Numbered from the stretch's first letter, positions 18,045 through 27,929 are shown. The stretch is 64,000 nt of DNA from Defluviicoccus sp. (GCA_022823775.1 JAJEHI010000072.1:31460-95459); one strand, 5' to 3'. Notes: generated by a model not told the origin, from the letters alone. Made by a program: numbers and translations.

Positions 18045-20366
18045 TCAGCCGCGCGCCGCGGCGACCGCCGCCGCGATCCGGTCGGGGGCAATGGGCACAT
18101 CGTCGATGACGACACCGAAGGGCGCAAGCGCGTCGTCGACCGCGGCGGCGATTGCTGCGGGCGCCGGTATCACCCCTCCTTCCCCGGCGCCCTTCGCCCC
18201 GAGCGGGTTGAGCGGGGTCGGCGACTCGGTGTGGATCAGGTCGAGCCTCGGCATCTCGCAGGCGCCCGGCATCAGGCACTCGCCGAGATTGACCGTCATC
18301 GGCTGGCCGGCATCGTCGAACGCCATGCGCTCGTAGAGTGCGCTGCCGATCCCGTGGATCGCGCCGCCGATCACCTGACCTTCCACGATCATGGGGTTGA
18401 TCATCCGCCCGCAGTCGTGGACCACCGTGTAGCGCAGGATTCCGACCGCCCCGGTCTCGATGTCCACCTCCACCTCGGCGACGTGACAGCCGTTGCAATA
18501 GGTTACGGTCTCGGGCGTGAAGGTGCCGAGCGCCTCCATCCCCGGCTCCATCCCGCCGGGCAGCGCGTAGCCCGGCTGCCCGGCGAGGGCGCGGGCGATT
18601 TCGCCTAGCTCCACCGCCATGTCCGGCACGCCTCGGACGCGGACCCGCCCCCCGGCGAGTTCGAGGTCGGCGGGCGCGGCCTCCAGCATGTGCGCGGCTG
18701 CCCGCAGCGCCTTTTCCGCGAGGGACGAAGCGGCGACGTGAACGGACGAGCCGGCGGTGACCGCCTGGCGGCTCGCGAACGCGCCGAGTCCGAGCGACAC
18801 CGTGTCGGTATCGCCGGCGGTGACTTCTATTGCGCCGGGATCGAGTCCGAGCGCCGACGCGCAGACCTGGGCGAGCGCGGTCTTGAGCCCCTGGCCCTGC
18901 GCGGTCGCCCCCGTCGCGATCGTCACCCGGCCCGAAGGGTTGATCCTTATCCGGGCGGACTCGAACGGACCGCGTCCCGTCCCCTCGACATAGTTGCCGA
19001 TCCCGATCCCCACATAACGCCCTTCCCGACGCAGCAAGGCCTGTCGTTCCCGAAATGCATCGTGCTCCGAGGCTTCCAGCGCCAGCGCCTGTGTCGCCGG
19101 ATAATCGCCGCTGTCATAGGTCATCGCGGTGCCGTCGCGGTTCTTCACTGGCGTCTCGTAGGGCATCGCCTCGGGCCGGATCAGGTTGCGCCGGCGGATC
19201 TCGGCGCGGTCGATTCCAAGCAGTTCGGCACCCTTGTCCAGCAGCCTTTCCATGACGAAGGTTCCCTGCGGGCGGCCGGCGCCGCGCACCGGCGTGACCG
19301 GCACCTTGTTGGTCGCGGCGAGCCTGATGTCGAGCGAGTACGCCGGCACGCCATAGGGGCCGAGCAGGTTGGTCGCCGAGTTGTAGGGCAGGTTGACGCC
19401 ATAGGGGCTGTAGGCGCCATGGTCGTGGATCAGCGTGCCGCGAATTCCGAGGATCCGCCCCGCCCCGTCGAGCGCCATCTCCACGTCCCAGAACTGGTCT
19501 CGCTCCTGGGTGGTGGCGGTGAAATGCTCGCGGCGGTCCTCGATCCACTTGACCGGACGGTCGACGATGCGGGCGGCCAGCGCCGTCACGGCCTCCTCGG
19601 GGTAAAAGACGAATTTGGGCCCGAACCCGCCGCCGACATCCGGTGCAATTACGCGCAGCTCGTCCTCGCCGCAGCCGAGCAGGTCGCGGAGCACCCCGTG
19701 CGCGCGATGCGGCATCTGCGTGCCGCTCCACACCGTCAGCCTGCCGTCGTTGGGATCGAGCCGGGCGAGCACCCCCCGGCACTCGATGGCGTGGCCGAGC
19801 CCCTTGTTCTGATGCATGTCCGCCCGGACCGTATGCGCGGCCGAGGCGAAAGCCCGGTCGCAATCCCCGTAGGCCATGGAGAGCGCGGCGACCAGATTGT
19901 CGGGGAGCGTGCCGTGGGCCGGAGGAGCGTCCGGCTCCAGCGCGCGCCGGCAGTCGATCGCGGCCGGGAGAGGCTCGTAGTCGATCTCGACCTGGGCGGC
20001 CGCATCCTCCGCACGGTACGGGCTGTCCGCGATCGCCACGGCCACCGGCTCGCCGACATGGCGGACCTCCCCGTCGGCGAGGATCGGCGGGTCCAGCACA
20101 TGCCGTATCGCACCGGAGGGTTGGGCAAGCGGCATCGTCACCCGCGTCACGCGCGGCCGGAGATCCTCGAGGGTGAGGACCGCGCGAACCCCCGGCGAGA
20201 TCATGGCCGCCGATTTGTCGATCCCGCGAATCCGCGCGTGAGCCACGCTGCTCCTGACGAAAGCGGCGTGCAGCAGGTCGGGGAAGCGAAGATCGTCGAC
20301 GAAACAGGCCCGCCCCCGCAGGAGCGCCGGGTCCTCGATCCGCGGGACCCGCTCCCCGAGCGTCAC
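18045..20366 (-). CDS. Molybdopterin-binding large subunit, CoxL/XdhB family, copy 1
   Basis: A 773-residue protein of the xanthine dehydrogenase/aldehyde oxidase/CoxL large-subunit family. The N-terminal hammerhead domain begins RIEDPALLRGRACFVDD. Cofactor motifs include DVGGGFGPKF, VRGAGRPQG, QGQGLKTA and the C-terminal GAKGAGEGG carrying the presumed catalytic Glu at about residue 729. The CODH form I loop (AYxCSFR) is absent, so this is a hydroxylase rather than CO dehydrogenase. It starts with GTG at 20366, overlapping the SDR stop (GTGA). No FAD or 2Fe-2S partner subunits are adjacent. Confidence 0.88.
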   Translation of the reverse strand: MTLGERVPRIEDPALLRGRACFVDDLRFPDLLHAAFVRSSVAHARIRGIDKSAAMISPGVRAVLTLEDLRPRVTRVTMPLAQPSGAIRHVLDPPILADGEVRHVGEPVAVAIADSPYRAEDAAAQVEIDYEPLPAAIDCRRALEPDAPPAHGTLPDNLVAALSMAYGDCDRAFASAAHTVRADMHQNKGLGHAIECRGVLARLDPNDGRLTVWSGTQMPHRAHGVLRDLLGCGEDELRVIAPDVGGGFGPKFVFYPEEAVTALAARIVDRPVKWIEDRREHFTATTQERDQFWDVEMALDGAGRILGIRGTLIHDHGAYSPYGVNLPYNSATNLLGPYGVPAYSLDIRLAATNKVPVTPVRGAGRPQGTFVMERLLDKGAELLGIDRAEIRRRNLIRPEAMPYETPVKNRDGTAMTYDSGDYPATQALALEASEHDAFRERQALLRREGRYVGIGIGNYVEGTGRGPFESARIRINPSGRVTIATGATAQGQGLKTALAQVCASALGLDPGAIEVTAGDTDTVSLGLGAFASRQAVTAGSSVHVAASSLAEKALRAAAHMLEAAPADLELAGGRVRVRGVPDMAVELGEIARALAGQPGYALPGGMEPGMEALGTFTPETVTYCNGCHVAEVEVDIETGAVGILRYTVVHDCGRMINPMIVEGQVIGGAIHGIGSALYERMAFDDAGQPMTVNLGECLMPGACEMPRLDLIHTESPTPLNPLGAKGAGEGGVIPAPAAIAAAVDDALAPFGVVIDDVPIAPDRIAAAVAAARG

Positions 20367-21115
20367 GGCCTCACCCAGCCGCCGTCGACATAGAGCGTCT
20401 GTCCGGTCAGGAACGCGGCATCCTCGCTCGCGAGGAACGACAACGTGCCCGCCAGGTCTTCCGGCATCTGCGTACGCTTGATCGCCTGCATCGAGGAAAC
20501 CGTCTCAAAGCGTTCGTCCGACCTCGGGTGGGTCACCTGCGTGCCGTGCGTGCGGACCAGGCTGGGCGCGATCGCGTTGACGGTTATTCCCTCGTCCGCG
20601 AGGTCGCTGGCGAGCGCCCGGGTGAACCCGATCACGCCGCCCTTGCTTGCGATGTAGTGGCTGTACCCGGTCACCGACGTGTTGAAGGTGTTGGATGCCA
20701 TATTGACGATCCGGCCCCAGCCGCGCTCGACCATGCCCGGCGCAAACGCCTTGGCGGTCAGAAACATGGAATCGAGGTTGATAGACATGACCCGCCGCCA
20801 CTTGGCGAAGGTAACCTCCTCGAACGGTTCGTTGGGGTAGATCCCGACGTTATTGACCAGGATGTCGCAGCGTCCGAAGCGCTCCGCGATCTCGGCGGAC
20901 AGGCGAGCGACATCGTCCTCCGACGTAACGTCGCCTTCGAACGACGCGGCTTCCGCCCCGGCGCCGGACAGCGCGGCCATCGTATCCGTCGCAGCCTCCA
21001 GATCGATGACGGCCACTGCGGCACCCTCGGCCGCGAGACGCTCCGCGAAGGCCCGACCGATCCCCTTGGCGCCGCCGGTCACCGTCGCGACCCGGCCCTG
21101 GTGTCGATCCGACAT
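20363..21115 (-). CDS. Short-chain dehydrogenase/reductase (SDR)
   Basis: A 250-residue classical SDR. The cofactor loop TGGAKGIGRAFA is near residue 14, NNVG follows strand 4, and the catalytic residues appear in MASNTFNTSVTGYSHYIASKGG (Tyr-x3-Lys with the upstream Ser). It ends YVDGGWVRP, as in many FabG-like proteins. A GGGAG ribosome-binding site precedes ATG 21115. It is the first gene of a minus-strand operon that continues with a molybdopterin subunit and a Rieske oxygenase. The alcohol or ketone substrate is unknown. Confidence 0.9.
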   Translation of the reverse strand: MSDRHQGRVATVTGGAKGIGRAFAERLAAEGAAVAVIDLEAATDTMAALSGAGAEAASFEGDVTSEDDVARLSAEIAERFGRCDILVNNVGIYPNEPFEEVTFAKWRRVMSINLDSMFLTAKAFAPGMVERGWGRIVNMASNTFNTSVTGYSHYIASKGGVIGFTRALASDLADEGITVNAIAPSLVRTHGTQVTHPRSDERFETVSSMQAIKRTQMPEDLAGTLSFLASEDAAFLTGQTLYVDGGWVRP

Positions 21116-21187
21116 CGTGAATCTCCCTTTGACCCGACTCCCGGACTATCATCGCGATCGGGCGGAACATTGGTAGGGGGCCGAGCG

Positions 21188-23521
21188 TTGACCACACCGG
21201 AAACGATCGACGATCGCCGGGCTCTGATACTCGGCCGCGGGTATTTCTTCGACGACCTCGACCCGCCGGGATGTCTGCACATCCATTTCCTGAGAAGTCC
21301 CTTCGCACGCGCGCGGATAGCCGGCATCGATTGCACCGCGGCCGGTGCCATGGACGGCGTGGTCCGGGTCCTTACGGGCGCGGAGCTCGCCGAAACGACC
21401 GCGCCGGTTGCCGCCCGCATGGACGAGGCCGACTGGTACCGCTACCGCCCTACCGCATGGCCGCTGATCGCCGAGACCGAAGTGCGCTTCGCGGGCGAAA
21501 TCGTCGCTGCCGTCGTCGCGCGCGACGCTTATGTCGCCGAGGATGCCGCTTCGCTGATCGATATCGAGTACGAGCCCGGAGATCCGGTCGCCGATGCCGC
21601 CTCGGCGCTTCGCGACGGCGCGCCGCTGGTTCACGAGGCGCTCGGCGGCAACATCCTGTTCGAGAGCCGGTTCGTCAGCGACCCCGAGGCCGACCCCTTC
21701 GCAACCGCGGCGGTGGTCGTTTCGGGCCGGTTCCGCCACCCCCGCGTCGCGCCCTCGCCCATCGAATGCTGCGGCTGCCTCGCGGTCCATGACCGGCGCG
21801 ACGACGTGATCGAAATCCGTTCGCCGACCCAGGTTCCGCATATCCTGCGGGACGGAATCGCGAAATTCCTGCGCCTGCCCGAGTCGAAGATCAGGGTGCG
21901 GACGACCGATATCGGGGGCGGGTTCGGGGTGAAAATGCTCCTCTACCCCGAAGAGGCCATCACCGCCTTCGCGGCGCGCTCTCTCGGCGGCGCCGTCAAG
22001 TGGACCCAGGACCGGCTCGAGCACCTGGAGCGCGGGTATCACGCCCGGGACGCGGTGATCGAAGCCTCGCTGGCCGCCGACGAAGAAGGCCGGATCCTCG
22101 GCATGAAGGCGGAGGTCCGGTGCGATTCGGGCGCCTACAGCCCGTACCCGCTCGGCCCGTCGCTGGAACCGCATACCGCGTTGGTCGGCCTTCCCGGGCC
22201 CTACGCCATTCCCTTCATGGACTACACCTCGCGCGCGGTCGCGACCAACAAGTGCCCGACCGGACCCTATCGCGGCGTCGGGTTCGGTCTCTGTCCGCTT
22301 GTGACGGAGAGCCTGGTAGACGCGCTCGCGCGGAAGATCGGCGCGGATCGTGTCGCGGTCAGGCGTCGCAACCTGGTGCCGACGGGGGCTTTTCCGTTCA
22401 AGACCGTCGGCGGCGGGGTCATCGACAGCGGCGATTACCACGGGCTGCTGGCGAAGCTGCTGGATGCCGCCCGGATCGACGAAGAGCACGATGGAGGCGG
22501 ACGCAGGGTCGGAATCGGCGTTTCCTGCTTCATAGAGCCCACCGGCATGGGATGCACGGTGTTCCGGGGGCGCGGGATGACCGACGTTCCGGGCTACGAT
22601 TCGGCGGTGCTTCGGGTCGCCCGGTCGGGCGCGGTCGAGGCCTATGTGACGACGCCCTCCATGGGCCAGCAGCCTTTCAGGGCGATGCGGCGGATCGTGG
22701 CCGACGGGTTCGGAATCGACGAGGCGCGCGTTCACGTCTCCTGCACCGACACCGAGACGATGCCGCACGGTTCGGGCGCCTTCGCAAGCCGCGGATTGGT
22801 CTCCGGCGGAGGCGCGCTGCAGAAGGCGGTTCGACAGGCGGTCGACCGGATGAAGCGGTTCGCCGCGCTCAAGCTCGAGGTCGATCCGGCGGACGTGGTC
22901 TTTGCCGACGGCCGGTTCGCTGACGGGCACAATTCGAACCGGTTCGCGACCTTCGAGGAAATCGCCGACTTCGCCCATTCGCCCAGCCCCGACCTGCCCG
23001 AAGGGCTGCCGCACGGGTTGCAGGTTGCGGCCACCTTCGACACGCCGGGCGCCGCGACATCGGCGGCGATGCATATCGCCGTCGTGGCGGTCGACACCGA
23101 GACCGGCGAGGTCGAAATCCTCAAATACGTCGTCGCCGAGGATTGCGGCAGGATCGCCGATCTTGAGGTCGTCGAAGGCCAGACCTGGGGCGGCGTCATG
23201 CAGGGGATCGGGGCGGCGCTGCTGGAAGAGGTCCGCTACGACGAGGCCGGGCAGCTCCAGTCGGCGAATTTCGCCGATTACATGATCCCGGGCGCGTTCG
23301 AGGCGCCGGGGATCGAGATCGTCCATCAGGAGACCCCCTCGCCGATCACCGAAGGCGGTTACAAGGGTGTGGGGGAGAGCGGCACGATCGGCGCGCCCGC
23401 GGCCATCGCCGGCGCCGTGTTGGACGCGCTCGGCCTTGAATGCGACGATGTGCGGCTGCCGCTCAGCCCGGACCGCATACGGAGTCTGATCGCGGCGTCG
23501 GAGGCGGGCTCAGCCGTCTGA
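21188..23521 (+). CDS. Molybdopterin-binding large subunit, CoxL/XdhB family, copy 2
   Basis: A 777-residue CoxL-type subunit beginning at TTG 21188, chosen because AGGGGG (21175-21180) lies 7 bases upstream and the protein then begins like its paralogues (DDRRALILGRGYFFDD). Motifs are DIGGGFGVKM, the divergent active loop PYRGVGFGLC in place of PYRGAGR, and KGVGESGTIGAP with the presumed catalytic Glu at about residue 730. It diverges from the SDR operon with a 72-base intergenic space. Its 3' end overlaps the convergent CoxG-like gene by 12 bases. No CoxM or CoxS genes are nearby. Confidence 0.87.
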   Translation: MTTPETIDDRRALILGRGYFFDDLDPPGCLHIHFLRSPFARARIAGIDCTAAGAMDGVVRVLTGAELAETTAPVAARMDEADWYRYRPTAWPLIAETEVRFAGEIVAAVVARDAYVAEDAASLIDIEYEPGDPVADAASALRDGAPLVHEALGGNILFESRFVSDPEADPFATAAVVVSGRFRHPRVAPSPIECCGCLAVHDRRDDVIEIRSPTQVPHILRDGIAKFLRLPESKIRVRTTDIGGGFGVKMLLYPEEAITAFAARSLGGAVKWTQDRLEHLERGYHARDAVIEASLAADEEGRILGMKAEVRCDSGAYSPYPLGPSLEPHTALVGLPGPYAIPFMDYTSRAVATNKCPTGPYRGVGFGLCPLVTESLVDALARKIGADRVAVRRRNLVPTGAFPFKTVGGGVIDSGDYHGLLAKLLDAARIDEEHDGGGRRVGIGVSCFIEPTGMGCTVFRGRGMTDVPGYDSAVLRVARSGAVEAYVTTPSMGQQPFRAMRRIVADGFGIDEARVHVSCTDTETMPHGSGAFASRGLVSGGGALQKAVRQAVDRMKRFAALKLEVDPADVVFADGRFADGHNSNRFATFEEIADFAHSPSPDLPEGLPHGLQVAATFDTPGAATSAAMHIAVVAVDTETGEVEILKYVVAEDCGRIADLEVVEGQTWGGVMQGIGAALLEEVRYDEAGQLQSANFADYMIPGAFEAPGIEIVHQETPSPITEGGYKGVGESGTIGAPAAIAGAVLDALGLECDDVRLPLSPDRIRSLIAASEAGSAV

Positions 23522-24136
23522 ACGAACGCCGAACAGACCCTTCAGCCAGCGGACGATGGCGTTCCACATCACGCTGGCGCCGAGCGAAAAACCGGAGATC
23601 GGCTTGGCGGCAGGCGCGGGCGGCGGGGCGGATGGGGCGTCGTCGGCGCCCGAGGGTGCCTCCGTGTCTTCCGCGCCGCGTTCCGCCACGATCTGCTCGT
23701 GAAGCGCGTCGGCGAACCGGTCGATCAGCTGCGTCGCCACGTCCTTGATCATGCCGACGCCGCGGCCGTACTGGGCGACCGAGCCGGAGAGCTGCAGGTC
23801 GGTTCGGATCTCGACCGTGGTCGTGCCGTCGTCGGCCGGGATCAGGCGGAAGTCGACATTGGCGTTGGCGCCGCCCCGGCCCTTGGAGTCCCGTCCCTGG
23901 GCCTTGACGCGGGCGGAATGACCCTCGTCGTCGCGGTCCTCGAACCGGGCGTCGCCCGCGAAGGTCAGCGCCACCGGGCCCAGCCGGACGGATACCTTGC
24001 CCTTGAAGCTGTTCTCGTCGATCACCTCGGTGAGCTCGGCGCCCGGCATGCAGGGGGCGATCCGCTCGACGTCGGTCAGGATTGCCCAGGCTTGGTCGAC
24101 CGGCACCCCGACGTTGAATGAATTCTCGAACTCCAA
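23510..24136 (-). CDS. CoxG-like SRPBCC-domain protein
   Basis: A 208-residue protein. Residues 1-150 are the CoxG/SRPBCC ligand-binding fold (EFENSFNVGVPVDQAW, CMPGAELTEV, GKVSVRLGPV, SVAQYGRGVGMIKDVATQL). An Ala/Pro linker follows, then a short C-terminal segment (GFSLGASVMWNAIVRWLKG) that could associate with the membrane. The start is TTG 24136, supported by AGGAGG 6 bases upstream. In CO-oxidising bacteria CoxG recruits CO dehydrogenase to the membrane. Here it follows molybdenum subunit copy 3 by 28 bases and probably does the same for that hydroxylase (inference). Confidence 0.83.
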   Translation of the reverse strand: MEFENSFNVGVPVDQAWAILTDVERIAPCMPGAELTEVIDENSFKGKVSVRLGPVALTFAGDARFEDRDDEGHSARVKAQGRDSKGRGGANANVDFRLIPADDGTTTVEIRTDLQLSGSVAQYGRGVGMIKDVATQLIDRFADALHEQIVAERGAEDTEAPSGADDAPSAPPPAPAAKPISGFSLGASVMWNAIVRWLKGLFGVRSDG

Positions 24137-24164
24137 GTCAGCCTCCTGTCCGCCGGCGTCCGGA

Positions 24165-26489
24165 CTAGCTGGCGGCGCGGTCGATGGTGCGCCATACCGT
24201 TTCGGGACTCGCCGGCATGTCGATCGCCGAGACGCCGAGCGGGCTCAACGCGTCGACGATGGCGTTCATCAGCGCCGGCATCGCACCGACGCACCCCGCT
24301 TCGCCGGCGCCCTTGATGCCGAGCGGGTTGGTCGGGGTCGGCACCTCGTTGATCTCCATCTCGAAGCTTGGAAGGTCGTCGGCGCGCGGCATCGTGTAAT
24401 CCATGAACGATCCCGCGATCAACTGGCCCGACTCCCGGTCCCACACCACGTTCTCCATCAGGATCTGGCCCACGCCCTGGGCGATCCCGCCGTGGAGTTG
24501 CCCCTCCATCAGAAGCGGGTTGAGCACGGTGCCGACATCGTCGACCGCGGCATAGCGCAAAATGTCGATCTCGCCGGTTTCGGGGTCGATCTCCACCTCG
24601 CAGACATGGCATCCGTTGGGAAAGGTCGGCGCCGGCGGCGTCCAGGCGGCCCACTCGTTGATGCCGGGCTCGAACCCGGGAGGCACCGTCATGAACGACT
24701 GGGCCAATTTGGCCGCGTCGACCAGCCCGATCGTCCGGTCGGTTCCGGCGACCGTGAAGGTGCCGTCGGCGAACTCGATATCCTCCTCCGCCGCCTCCAG
24801 CTTGTGCGCGGCGATCTTGCGGCATCTCTCGATCGCCTTGTCGGCCGCCAGCATGATCGACGCGCCGCCCACGCCGGATGAGCGCGAGCCGAAGGTCCCG
24901 GTGCCGGCCATGACCTCGTCGGAGTCGCCCTGCGAGATGCGGATCTGCTCGAATTCCAGCCCCAGCTTGTCGGACAGCATCTGACGGAACACCGTCTCGT
25001 GCCCCTGGCCGTGGTTATGGGTTCCCATCGTCAGGGTGAGCGAGCCCGAGGGGTCGAACCGGATCTGCGCCCATTCCGGCGGACCGCCGGCCGATTGTTC
25101 GATGACGTTGGAGATGCCGATCCCCAGCAGCTTGCCGCGCGCTTCGGCGTCGGCCCGGCGGGCGTCGCGGTCGCCGTAATCGACCAGCGCCAGAGCGCGG
25201 TCCATGTTGGTCTCGAACTCGCCCGAATCGTACGTGAAGACGAGGCCGGTGGCGAAGGGGAACGCATCGGGGGCGATGTAGTTGCGCCTCCGGAGCTCGG
25301 TCGGATCGATGCCCATCTCGTCCGCCGCCGTGTCGATGACCCGCTCGATCGCATACGCCGCCTCCGGCCTGCCCGCGCCGCGATAAGGCCCGGTGGATGC
25401 GGTGTTGGTGAAGACGCCTGTCACATGGGTATAGATCGCCGGTGTCCGGTAGGGGCCCGCGAGCGAGCCCAGGTTGTTGGTCGAGGAATGGGGGCCGAGC
25501 AGGGTCAGATAGGCGCCGAGATTAGCCGTCGTGCGAACCCGGAAACCGAGGAACTCGCCGTCCTTGGAAAGGGCGAGTTCGGCGGTCGAGATGTTGTCGC
25601 GCGCCTGATCGTCGACCATGAACCCTTCGGCGCGGTCGCCGGTCCACTTGACCGGACGGCCGAGCATCTTCGAGGCGAAGAGGCACATCGTGTATTCGCA
25701 ATAGGGGCCGGAGCGCATCCCGAAGGCACCGCCCATGTCGTGGCTGACGACGCGGAGATCGCCCTCCGGCACCTTGAGGATCGGGGAAGCGGTCGCCATG
25801 CGAACGCCGTGCGGACCCTGGGTCCCGGTATAGAGGGTGTAGCGCCCGGTGAACCCGTCGAACTCGCCGATGCAGGCGCGCGGCTCCATCGGCGCGACGG
25901 CGACGCGGGTGACGATAAAGTCGAGCCTGGTGACATGGTCGGCCTCGGCGAAGGCCCGCTCGACCGCGTCGCTGTCGCCCTGTTCGAAGACGAAACAGAC
26001 ATTGTCGGGTGCTTCCGGCCACACCGCGGGCGCGCCCTCTGCCTGCGCACCGGCGGTCGCGGTGACCGAGGGAAGCGGCGCGTAATCGACCTCGATAAGC
26101 TCGGCGGCATCGCGCGCTCCGTCATGGGTCTCGGCGACGACGAACGCCACGTAGTCGCCGACCAGCCGCACCCGCTCCTTGCGGAGCGGTAGGTTGGGCG
26201 GGGTGAACATCGGCGAGCCGTCCGCACTGTTGCGCGGCACCGCGCAGGGAATGCTGCCGAGCCCCGCGGCCTCGACATCGTCATGGGTATAGACCGCGAG
26301 CACGCCGGGAACGGCGGCCGCCGCGGCCGTGTCGATCAAGCGGATCTCCGCATGGGCGTGGGGCGAACGCAGGACGTAGCCATAAGCCTGGTATGGCCGG
26401 TTCAGGTCGTCGCTGTAGCGCCCGCCGCCTCTGAGCAGGCGCGGGTCTTCCCAGCGCGGCACCCCTTGGCCGATACCGAACTTCGTCAT
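24165..26489 (-). CDS. Molybdopterin-binding large subunit, CoxL/XdhB family, copy 3
   Basis: A 774-residue large subunit, the most canonical of the three. It begins GIGQGVPRWEDPRLLRGGGRYSDD in outline and carries DMGGAFGMRSG, PYRGAGRPEAAYAIER (the form II-type loop), HGQGHETVF and GIKGAGEAGCVGA with the presumed catalytic Glu at about residue 730. An AAGGAAA ribosome-binding site precedes ATG 26489. It heads a minus-strand pair with the CoxG-like gene. Medium (FAD) and small (2Fe-2S) subunits are missing locally and may be shared or encoded elsewhere. Confidence 0.9.
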   Translation of the reverse strand: MTKFGIGQGVPRWEDPRLLRGGGRYSDDLNRPYQAYGYVLRSPHAHAEIRLIDTAAAAAVPGVLAVYTHDDVEAAGLGSIPCAVPRNSADGSPMFTPPNLPLRKERVRLVGDYVAFVVAETHDGARDAAELIEVDYAPLPSVTATAGAQAEGAPAVWPEAPDNVCFVFEQGDSDAVERAFAEADHVTRLDFIVTRVAVAPMEPRACIGEFDGFTGRYTLYTGTQGPHGVRMATASPILKVPEGDLRVVSHDMGGAFGMRSGPYCEYTMCLFASKMLGRPVKWTGDRAEGFMVDDQARDNISTAELALSKDGEFLGFRVRTTANLGAYLTLLGPHSSTNNLGSLAGPYRTPAIYTHVTGVFTNTASTGPYRGAGRPEAAYAIERVIDTAADEMGIDPTELRRRNYIAPDAFPFATGLVFTYDSGEFETNMDRALALVDYGDRDARRADAEARGKLLGIGISNVIEQSAGGPPEWAQIRFDPSGSLTLTMGTHNHGQGHETVFRQMLSDKLGLEFEQIRISQGDSDEVMAGTGTFGSRSSGVGGASIMLAADKAIERCRKIAAHKLEAAEEDIEFADGTFTVAGTDRTIGLVDAAKLAQSFMTVPPGFEPGINEWAAWTPPAPTFPNGCHVCEVEIDPETGEIDILRYAAVDDVGTVLNPLLMEGQLHGGIAQGVGQILMENVVWDRESGQLIAGSFMDYTMPRADDLPSFEMEINEVPTPTNPLGIKGAGEAGCVGAMPALMNAIVDALSPLGVSAIDMPASPETVWRTIDRAAS

Positions 26490-26674
26490 CGTTTCCTTCC
26501 CGATCGCTCCACCGGCGTCGACGGCCGAATCCCCCTCGGCGCGGCAATGCGTTCCACGGCCGCCGAGTTCGGCGCTGTCATCTGCGGACGCCGGATGATA
26601 GGGGAAGGGCCGGACGGCAACAACGCCGCCAGCCGGTCCGATTCCCGCCGCCGAACTCCTGTATAAGGGATGGG

Positions 26675-27829
26675 ATGGAAGGGACGCTGGACACTCTCTC
26701 GGCCTTCGTCCGGCATGCCGACGGCATCCGGGAAGCCGAAGTGCTCGGGTTGGAGATCGGCGCGGTCGCGACGGCGGCGCTGGTTTTCGTCGTTTGCCTG
26801 CTGTTGCGCGGCGTCTTCACCCGCGTTGTGGTGCGGCGCCTGGCGCGTTGGGCGGAGAAGACCGAGAGCAGGCTCGACGACGAGGCGGTCGCGGCGCTGG
26901 AGCCGCCCCTACGGTTCATGCCGCTGGTACTCGGCCTCTTTCTGGCGAAGGCGATCCTGCCGTTCGCCGGGCTGGCCGAGCGCATCGCGGACGACCTCCT
27001 GCGGTCGCTGGCCGCGTTCGTCCTGTTCTGGGCCTTGTATCGCCTCGCCGAGCCGCTCCGCGGGTTGGCCTCCCGGGTCGAGGAGAAGATCGGCGCCGAG
27101 GTGGTGGACTGGTCGATCCGCGGACTCAAGATCGCATTCGTTGCCCTCGGCGCAATAACCGTGCTTGAGATATGGGGGATAGAAGTCGGTCCCATTCTGG
27201 CCGGGCTGGGGCTGATCGGGGTCGCGGTCGCGCTCGGCGCGCAGGACCTTTTCCGCAACCTGATCGCGGGGCTCCTCATCATCGGCGAGCGCCGGCTCGC
27301 GCATGGCGAGTGGATCAAGATCGACGGCGGCGTCGAGGGCACGGTCGAGGCGATAGGATTTCGCTCCACCCGGGTCCGGCAGTTCGACAAGGCGCCGATC
27401 TACGTCCCCAACTCCAAATTGTCGGATACCGCGGTCGTCAACTACACGCGGATGACCCACCGGCGCATCTACTGGATGATCGGGGTGGAATACCGCACGA
27501 CCGTAGACCAGCTGAGGCAAATCCGGGACGGGATCGAGGCTTTCCTGCTGGAAGACGAAGCGTTCGCCCATCCGCCGGAGGTTCCGACCTTCGTCCGCAT
27601 CGACCGGTTCTCCGATTCCTCGATCGATATCATGGTCTATTGCTTCACGGTGACCACGTCGTGGGGTGAGTGGCTGGCGATCAAGGAACGGCTCGCCTAC
27701 CGCATCAAGACGATCGTCGAGGAAGCAGGGACCGGCTTCGCCTTCCCGTCCCGGTCGCTCTATGTGGAGAGCGGCGGCGATGCGCCGGAAATCTTCGTTC
27801 CGCCGGAATCCGTCAAAGCGGAAGATTAG
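26675..27829 (+). CDS. MscS-family mechanosensitive ion channel
   Basis: A 384-residue membrane protein. Hydrophobic segments occur around residues 30-50, 80-105 and 115-135. The conserved pore-lining helix and beta-domain entrance then follow (GLIGVAVALGAQDLFRNLIAGLLIIGE in outline; HGEWIKIDGGVEGTVEAIGFRSTRVR in outline). The C-terminal cytosolic vestibule domain is present (IYWMIGVEY, VDIMVYCF-type segment). It releases osmolytes under hypo-osmotic shock. Longer than E. coli MscS (286), it resembles the YnaI/MSL-like size class. It is monocistronic and divergent from the molybdenum operon. Confidence 0.9.
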   Translation: MEGTLDTLSAFVRHADGIREAEVLGLEIGAVATAALVFVVCLLLRGVFTRVVVRRLARWAEKTESRLDDEAVAALEPPLRFMPLVLGLFLAKAILPFAGLAERIADDLLRSLAAFVLFWALYRLAEPLRGLASRVEEKIGAEVVDWSIRGLKIAFVALGAITVLEIWGIEVGPILAGLGLIGVAVALGAQDLFRNLIAGLLIIGERRLAHGEWIKIDGGVEGTVEAIGFRSTRVRQFDKAPIYVPNSKLSDTAVVNYTRMTHRRIYWMIGVEYRTTVDQLRQIRDGIEAFLLEDEAFAHPPEVPTFVRIDRFSDSSIDIMVYCFTVTTSWGEWLAIKERLAYRIKTIVEEAGTGFAFPSRSLYVESGGDAPEIFVPPESVKAED

Positions 27830-27853
27830 CTCCCGCCAGAACCGGCCACGGCG

Positions 27854-27884
27854 TTGACTAAATCGCGGGCGGGAAACATATATT
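27854..27884 (+). promoter_or_regulatory. Candidate sigma-70 promoter of argD-argF-hslO
   Basis: TTGACT at 27854-27859 matches the -35 consensus in 5 of 6 positions. TATATT at 27879-27884 matches the -10 in 5 of 6 with a 19-base spacer; CATATA two bases earlier gives 17. The AT content of this stretch contrasts with the GC-rich surroundings. It lies 46 bases before the argD ATG. Confidence 0.45.
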
Positions 27885-27929
27885 CGCGTTCCGCGGGTCG
27901 AAGCGCCCGCTTTCTTTTGGGGAACAGTC

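Noticed and set aside
21149..23326. Minus-strand open frame of about 725 codons opposite the second molybdopterin subunit
   Set aside because: Antisense shadow of a gene with clear CoxL motifs. No domain is recognisable on the opposite strand.
18045..26489. Aerobic CO dehydrogenase locus
   Set aside because: CoxL-type and CoxG-type proteins are present, but the form I AYxCSFR loop is not seen in any copy, and coxM and coxS are absent. A hydroxylase of the same family is the safer call.
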